Under the pieces are notes generated by a model. It did not search any database. It saw nothing but the letters and a program-made list of their open reading frames with translations, and was not told where the DNA came from. 7,008 nucleotides of DNA from Comamonadaceae bacterium (GTDB taxonomy: Bacteria > Pseudomonadota > Gammaproteobacteria > Burkholderiales > Burkholderiaceae_C). The DNA lies in contig CANBQX010000101.1 of the NCBI GenBank assembly GCA_947371775.1, positions 1-7,008 on the forward strand, read 5' to 3'. The position numbers were made by a program, and so were the translations under genes. Shown here piece by piece: positions 5,443 to 7,008 of this stretch; position 1 is the stretch's first letter, and each line of letters begins with the position of its first letter.

Positions 5443-7008
<1,566 letters not shown>

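Overview
The window reads as an ordinary chromosomal core region of a high-GC Gram-negative bacterium. Gene order, protein sequences and the family variants point to a betaproteobacterium, most likely Burkholderiales and probably the Comamonadaceae; this is inferred from remembered family patterns, not from a search. I see no mobile element, CRISPR array, tRNA or rRNA, phage gene or scar of gene transfer, and coding density is very high.

Layout. From the left, 1-36 is a short intergenic end. The gene for the exonuclease VII large subunit (xseA) follows on the minus strand, with its start at about 1365. An 87-base divergent gap (1366-1452) separates it from a tight plus-strand cluster: an ExbB/TolQ-type proton channel subunit, an ExbD/TolR-type partner, lpxK (lipid A 4'-kinase), a 60-residue Trm112-like protein (UPF0434/YcaR family) and kdsB (CMP-Kdo synthetase). 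These five genes either overlap by 4 bases or are separated by 4 to 7 bases, so they look like one operon. After a 117-base gap with a possible promoter and hairpin comes adk (adenylate kinase). A perfect 14-bp hairpin flanked by A and T runs lies between adk and the convergent minus-strand gene acs (acetyl-CoA synthetase), which runs off the right edge and lacks roughly its first 135 residues.

How the genes work together. lpxK and kdsB both serve the inner core of lipopolysaccharide: LpxK makes lipid IVA and KdsB activates the Kdo sugar that is added to it next. The Trm112-like protein sits between them, as ycaR lies near them in E. coli. The ExbB/ExbD pair is a proton-driven inner-membrane motor and lies immediately upstream, without tonB or msbA in view. 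adk and acs are housekeeping genes of nucleotide and acetate metabolism, and xseA belongs to DNA repair.

No previously undescribed system is evident. The points most worth a second look are small departures inside known families: the ExbB-like protein has Met where E. coli ExbB has a functional Glu in its third membrane helix; the Trm112-like protein has lost two of its three cysteines; and the stator pair is wired into a lipid A/Kdo operon.
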